Positions 60,710-64,000 of a DNA stretch of 64,000 bases are shown here, piece by piece (position 1 is the first letter of the stretch; every line of letters begins with the position of its first letter). Position numbers and translations under genes: made by a program. The notes beneath the pieces are model-generated. The model was not told the DNA's origin. It saw nothing but the letters and a program-made list of their open reading frames with translations, and searched no databases. The DNA comes from Comamonas testosteroni TK102 (GTDB lineage Bacteria; Pseudomonadota; Gammaproteobacteria; Burkholderiales; Burkholderiaceae_C), in the NCBI RefSeq assembly GCF_000739375.1, contig NZ_CP006704.1, positions 4,464,001-4,528,000 on the forward strand. Direction: 5' to 3'.

Positions 60710-61726
60710 CTAGCTTTGCAGGCCCTCAGTCACCGTGGGATAGCGCAGCCTGAGCCGCAATTCGCGCTTGAGCCGCCGATTCGACAGCCGCCGCGACTCG
60801 CTCATGAAGCTCAGCAGACTTGCGGGCAGTTCGGTCTGCGCCTGCTCGCGTGAGATGCGCGGCGGCCTGGCCAAGCCGTAGAGATCGGCCGCCAGATCGA
60901 AGTAATCCCCCATCTTCAACTGCGTGTCGTCGCTGGCGTGATAGATGCGCTGCGCCTTGCCACGCCACAGCGCAAGCAGGCAGGCACGCGCCAGGTCATC
61001 GGCATGAATATGGTTGGTATAGACATCGTCTTCGGGCTGCAGCACGGCGGTGCCACGCTGCAGTCGGGTGCGGGGCGTACCGCCCTCCCGATCTGGGGCA
61101 TAGATGCCGGGAATGCGCAGCAGGCTGGTCCGCAGACCCGAGCGCCCTGCAAAGCGCACCGCGAGTTCGGCATTCACGCGGCGCTGAGCTCTGGCAGTCG
61201 TCGGCGCAACGGATCGGGTTTCGCTCACCCACTGCCCATGGCAATCGCCATAAACGCCCGAGGTCGATGCATAGACCAGGCTGCGCGGCAGGCTGCGCAG
61301 GCGCAGTGCCCGCAGCAGCGCCGTGGTGCGGGTGTCCAGCCACCAGCGTTCATCCCCGGCAGCCGGTGCCGGAGGCGGCGCCAGGTGCAGCACACGCGTC
61401 GCGATACCTGCCAGTCTGCGCAGGCTGGCCGGATCATCCAGATCCCCCCACAAAGGCCTCACGGCCTGGGCATGCAGCAAACCGGCCCGCTCCGGATTGC
61501 GGCTCAAGGCCAGCACCTGGACTGCCTGCCTGCCGCGGCCCGAAGTGCGCAGCAATCGGGACACGCGCCGACCCACATCGCCGTGGCCGACGATCAATAG
61601 ACGTTCACGACGAAAGCGCGCTGGCAGCGCGCCCAATGGGCTTTGGTTTGAGGGCAAAATCGGGACCTGGTGCGTACAAGTTCTAAGGAGCCGCTGGCGT
61701 TGCTGCGACAGCAGCAGCGCCGACAA
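60710..61726 (-). CDS. NAD-dependent epimerase/dehydratase-like protein
   Basis: Extended short-chain dehydrogenase related to YeeZ/WcaG. The nucleotide-binding motif is LLIVGHGDVGRRVSRLL (GxGxxGxx), followed by DLDDPASLRRLAG and VYASTSGVYGD. YHASDD and SNRRLKREL near the C terminus match bacterial SDR epimerases of unknown substrate. The start is uncertain: the frame opens with a TTG at 61726 and has no ATG before the Rossmann motif; a later TTG is possible. The first 35 residues may be non-coding. Divergent from the flavoreductase gene. Confidence 0.8.
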   Translation of the reverse strand: MSALLLSQQRQRLLRTCTHQVPILPSNQSPLGALPARFRRERLLIVGHGDVGRRVSRLLRTSGRGRQAVQVLALSRNPERAGLLHAQAVRPLWGDLDDPASLRRLAGIATRVLHLAPPPAPAAGDERWWLDTRTTALLRALRLRSLPRSLVYASTSGVYGDCHGQWVSETRSVAPTTARAQRRVNAELAVRFAGRSGLRTSLLRIPGIYAPDREGGTPRTRLQRGTAVLQPEDDVYTNHIHADDLARACLLALWRGKAQRIYHASDDTQLKMGDYFDLAADLYGLARPPRISREQAQTELPASLLSFMSESRRLSNRRLKRELRLRLRYPTVTEGLQS

Positions 61727-61767
61727 AAAAGGCTGCCGGATACGCCTTCAAGGATAACCAAAACGTC

Positions 61768-62814
61768 ATGACCGAGATTGCCCACGCTTCGTTTGAAATT
61801 ACCGTCCAGCCCAGTGGACGTGCTTTTGCCACTCAGGGCGCTGAAACCATTCTGGCTGCGGCGATTCGTACCGGCGTCGGCCTGCCCTACGGCTGCAAGG
61901 ACGGTGCCTGCGGCTCCTGCAAGTGCAAGAAGCTCAGCGGTGACGTCAGCCACGGCACGCACTCGGACAAGGCTTTGAGCGCCGAGGAGGAAGCCAGCGG
62001 CTATGTGCTGACCTGCTGCGCCATACCCCACAGCGATGTGGTGCTGGAGTCGCGCCAGGTCACGGATGCCAGTTCCTTTCCCATCAAGAAGATGCCCGTA
62101 CGCGTGGCTGCGCTCGAGAAGAAGTCGCATGACGTGATGCAGGTGCGCCTGCAGTTGCCGGCCAGCGAGAAGTTCAAGTACCACGCCGGCCAGTATGTGG
62201 AGTTCATACTGCGTGACGGCGCCCGCCGTGCCTATTCCATGGCCACCGCGCCTCATGTGCAGGAAACGGCGCCCGGCATCGAGTTGCATATCCGTCACAT
62301 GCAGGGCGGCAAGTTCACCGACCATGTCTTCGGTGGCATGAAGGAAAAGGAAATCCTGCGTGTGGAGGGGCCGTTCGGCAGCTTCTTCCTGCGCGAGGAC
62401 TCGGACAAGCCCATCATCCTGCTGGCCTCGGGCACGGGCTTTGCCCCCATCAAGGCCCTGATCGAGCATATGCGCCACAAGGGGATCAACCGCCCCGTCG
62501 CGCTGTACTGGGGCGGCCGCCGCCCCTCCGATCTGTACGACGCCAGCTGGATTGCCGAGCACACGGCCGCGATGCCCCAGTTCAGGTATGTCCCCGTGAT
62601 CTCCGACGCCCTGGCCGAGGATGCCTGGACAGGCCGCACCGGCTTTGTCCACCAGGCCGTGCTGGACGACTTTGCCGACCTGTCCGGCTACCAGGTCTAT
62701 GCCTGCGGAGCTCCCATCGTCGTGGATTCGGCTCGCGCCGCTTATACCAGCGAACGCGCCCTGCCTGCCGAAGAGTTCTACGCCGACGCCTTCACCTCCG
62801 AAGCGGACAAGTAA
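61768..62814 (+). CDS. Ferredoxin-flavin NAD(P)H reductase (AscD-like)
   Basis: 348 residues combining a plant-type 2Fe-2S ferredoxin (Cys43, Cys48, Cys51 and Cys83; GCKDGACGSCKC) with FAD- (RRAYSMATAP) and NAD-binding (LLASGTGFAPIKALIEH) domains. It is commonly annotated as CDP-6-deoxy-delta-3,4-glucoseen reductase. The order matches oxygenase reductases such as BenC or XylZ, but no oxygenase lies in the window. It may serve an unidentified oxygenase or a sugar deoxygenation. The stop is followed by a weak hairpin. Confidence 0.92.
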   Translation: MTEIAHASFEITVQPSGRAFATQGAETILAAAIRTGVGLPYGCKDGACGSCKCKKLSGDVSHGTHSDKALSAEEEASGYVLTCCAIPHSDVVLESRQVTDASSFPIKKMPVRVAALEKKSHDVMQVRLQLPASEKFKYHAGQYVEFILRDGARRAYSMATAPHVQETAPGIELHIRHMQGGKFTDHVFGGMKEKEILRVEGPFGSFFLREDSDKPIILLASGTGFAPIKALIEHMRHKGINRPVALYWGGRRPSDLYDASWIAEHTAAMPQFRYVPVISDALAEDAWTGRTGFVHQAVLDDFADLSGYQVYACGAPIVVDSARAAYTSERALPAEEFYADAFTSEADK

Positions 62815-62934
62815 GAGCGCTGTTTTTCGCAAGCCCCGATGCATTCCATGACGCATCAGGGTTTACGCGCAATTTTCTTGCACAAGTAACCGCCAGTTCC
62901 GGAGCCGCTGCAATTTTTTGCACAATAGAGCTCT

Positions 62935-63903
62935 ATGAACCGTAGAAACAGCCTTCTCTCGGTCATGGCGGCCGTTGCTGCCTTGGCCTCTCCTCTCTCC
63001 CAGGCCCAAGAACCCATCCGTCTGATCGTGCCCTATGCGCCCGGTGGTCCGCTGGACATCACCTCCCGCGCTCTGGCAGAGCGGGTGCGCGATTCTCTGG
63101 GCGTCGTCATCATCGACAACAAGGCCGGTGCCGGTGGCAATATCGGCGCCGACGCCATTGCCAAGGCCCAGCCCGACGGCCTGACCATAGGCCTGGCCGC
63201 CACGGCCACGCATGCCGTCAACCCATGGCTCTATACCAAGATGCCCTATGACGCGGGCAAGGACTTTGCCGGCATCACCCAGATGGTGCGCGTGCCCAAT
63301 GTGCTGGTGATGAATGCCGCCAAGGCCGAGCAGCTCAAGATCCATAGCGTGGCCGATCTGATCACCTACGCCAAGGGCCATCCCGGCAAGCTCAACTACG
63401 GCAGCGGCGGCAATGGCTCCGCAGGCCATCTGGCCGGCGAGATGCTCAAGCAAAAGGCCGGCATCTTCGCACTGCACGTACCCTACCGTGGCGCCAACCC
63501 CGCCCAGCTGGCCCTGCTGTCTGGCGAGGTGGACTTCAATATCGACAACCTGGCTGCAGCCGCTCCCAATATCAAGAGCGGCAAGCTGGTGGCCCTGGCG
63601 GTGACTTCGCTCAACGCCTCGCCGCTGCTGCCCGGCGTGCCCGCGCTGTCCAAGACCTACCCCGGTTTTGCCATCGACACCTGGTGGGGACTGGTGGCCC
63701 CGGCCGGCACCCCCAAGCCGGTGCTGGACAAGCTGAGCAAGGCCTTCAATGATGCCCTGCACGCACCGGAAACCAAGACCCGCTTCAACGCCCTGATGGC
63801 CGAACCCGTGGGCTCCACGCCTGCAGAATTCGACAAGTTCATGGCCGCCGAGCGAGCCAAGTACCAGCCCATCGTCAAGGCCTCCGGCGCCAAGGTCGAC
63901 TGA
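62935..63903 (+). CDS. Bug/TctC-type periplasmic solute-binding protein
   Basis: Second Bug-family protein, 322 residues. Signal peptide MNRRNSLLSVMAAVAALASP ending SQAQ. Family motifs: EPIRLIVPYAPGGPLDITSR, DNKAGAGGNIGADAIAKAQP, YRGANPAQLALLSGEVDF and a GKLVALAVTS strand. It is as long as the 50783 protein but clearly diverged. No transporter membrane genes are adjacent. Ligand unknown. A strong terminator follows. Confidence 0.92.
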   Translation: MNRRNSLLSVMAAVAALASPLSQAQEPIRLIVPYAPGGPLDITSRALAERVRDSLGVVIIDNKAGAGGNIGADAIAKAQPDGLTIGLAATATHAVNPWLYTKMPYDAGKDFAGITQMVRVPNVLVMNAAKAEQLKIHSVADLITYAKGHPGKLNYGSGGNGSAGHLAGEMLKQKAGIFALHVPYRGANPAQLALLSGEVDFNIDNLAAAAPNIKSGKLVALAVTSLNASPLLPGVPALSKTYPGFAIDTWWGLVAPAGTPKPVLDKLSKAFNDALHAPETKTRFNALMAEPVGSTPAEFDKFMAAERAKYQPIVKASGAKVD

Positions 63904-63920
63904 CGGACCCTGGCACTGAT

Positions 63921-63959
63921 AAAAAAGCCCCGGCAGCCTGACGGCCCCGGGGCTTTTTT
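63921..63959. terminator. Terminator after Bug protein
   Basis: AAAAAAGCCCCGG (63921-63933) pairs perfectly with CCGGGGCTTTTTT (63947-63959) around a 13-base loop. Confidence 0.9.
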
Positions 63960-64000
63960 CAGTCAGTTTCAGCCTCAATCGCTTGCCAGGCAAGCGCAAG

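Noticed and set aside
1..64000. CRISPR arrays, insertion sequences and rRNA genes
   Set aside because: No regularly spaced repeats, no transposase gene and no rRNA sequence seen anywhere in the window.

Overview
The window looks like the chromosome of a betaproteobacterium in the Comamonadaceae, most likely Comamonas or a close relative. The grounds are high G+C coding DNA, an flhDC pair next to ppc and a hemCDXY run, two tripartite-tricarboxylate (Bug-type) binding proteins without transporters, a Burkholderiales-type porin, and two families of short intergenic repeats that I associate with Comamonas, Delftia and Acidovorax. Species is inference; no 16S gene is present.

Core block 1 (1-23.5 kb): flhD-flhC (flagellar master regulator); ppc on the opposite strand; the haem operon hemC-hemD-hemX-hemY; a periplasmic molybdenum hydroxylase operon (Mo subunit with Tat signal, 2Fe-2S subunit, tri-haem cytochrome c) divergent from cytochrome b561 and two tandem YceI lipocalins, with a perfect FNR-type box between them; a VOC protein; a PhnA-type zinc-ribbon protein; valS; galU; tusA; a zinc-ribbon NUDIX hydrolase; cysM; and tRNA-Leu(CAA).

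Island (about 23.58-37.39 kb): the 3' part of tRNA-Leu is repeated (58 of 59 positions alignable, one substitution and one extra G) 13.7 kb downstream, next to a tyrosine integrase. This brackets a genomic island. Its left half carries a 48-aa lysine-rich protein, two copies of a [small protein + RRM RNA-binding protein] cassette, a transglutaminase-like protease, an RNB-family ribonuclease and a DUF1566-like protein. Its right half is a decayed phage module: rdgC, dam-type and dcm-type methyltransferases and the integrase all carry frameshifts, nonsense codons or deletions, and six near-identical GCCCGC-N6-GCGGGC-T hairpins stand between the cassettes.

Region 37.4-42.1 kb: a NarL/FixJ-type response regulator diverges, across an A+T-rich 527-bp gap, from three genes for exported proteins, the first an Ala/Gly/Ser/Asn-rich protein almost free of charge. 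Their function is unknown to me. This and the RNA-themed island cargo are the best candidates for undescribed systems.

Core block 2 (42-64 kb): LrgA/LrgB-type holin pair; EamA exporter divergent from a LysR regulator; TenA; a LysR regulator divergent from glutaryl-CoA dehydrogenase, followed by a CaiB-type CoA-transferase and a Bug protein (a likely glutarate route); porin; sugar-efflux-type MFS; DUF2127 protein; NmrA-like reductase divergent from LysR; orphan LivK-type binding protein; RibH2-type lumazine synthase; two envelope proteins of unknown role; an SDR epimerase; a ferredoxin-type flavoreductase; and a second Bug protein. Positions were worked out by eye, so inferred starts and repeat edges may be off by a few bases.
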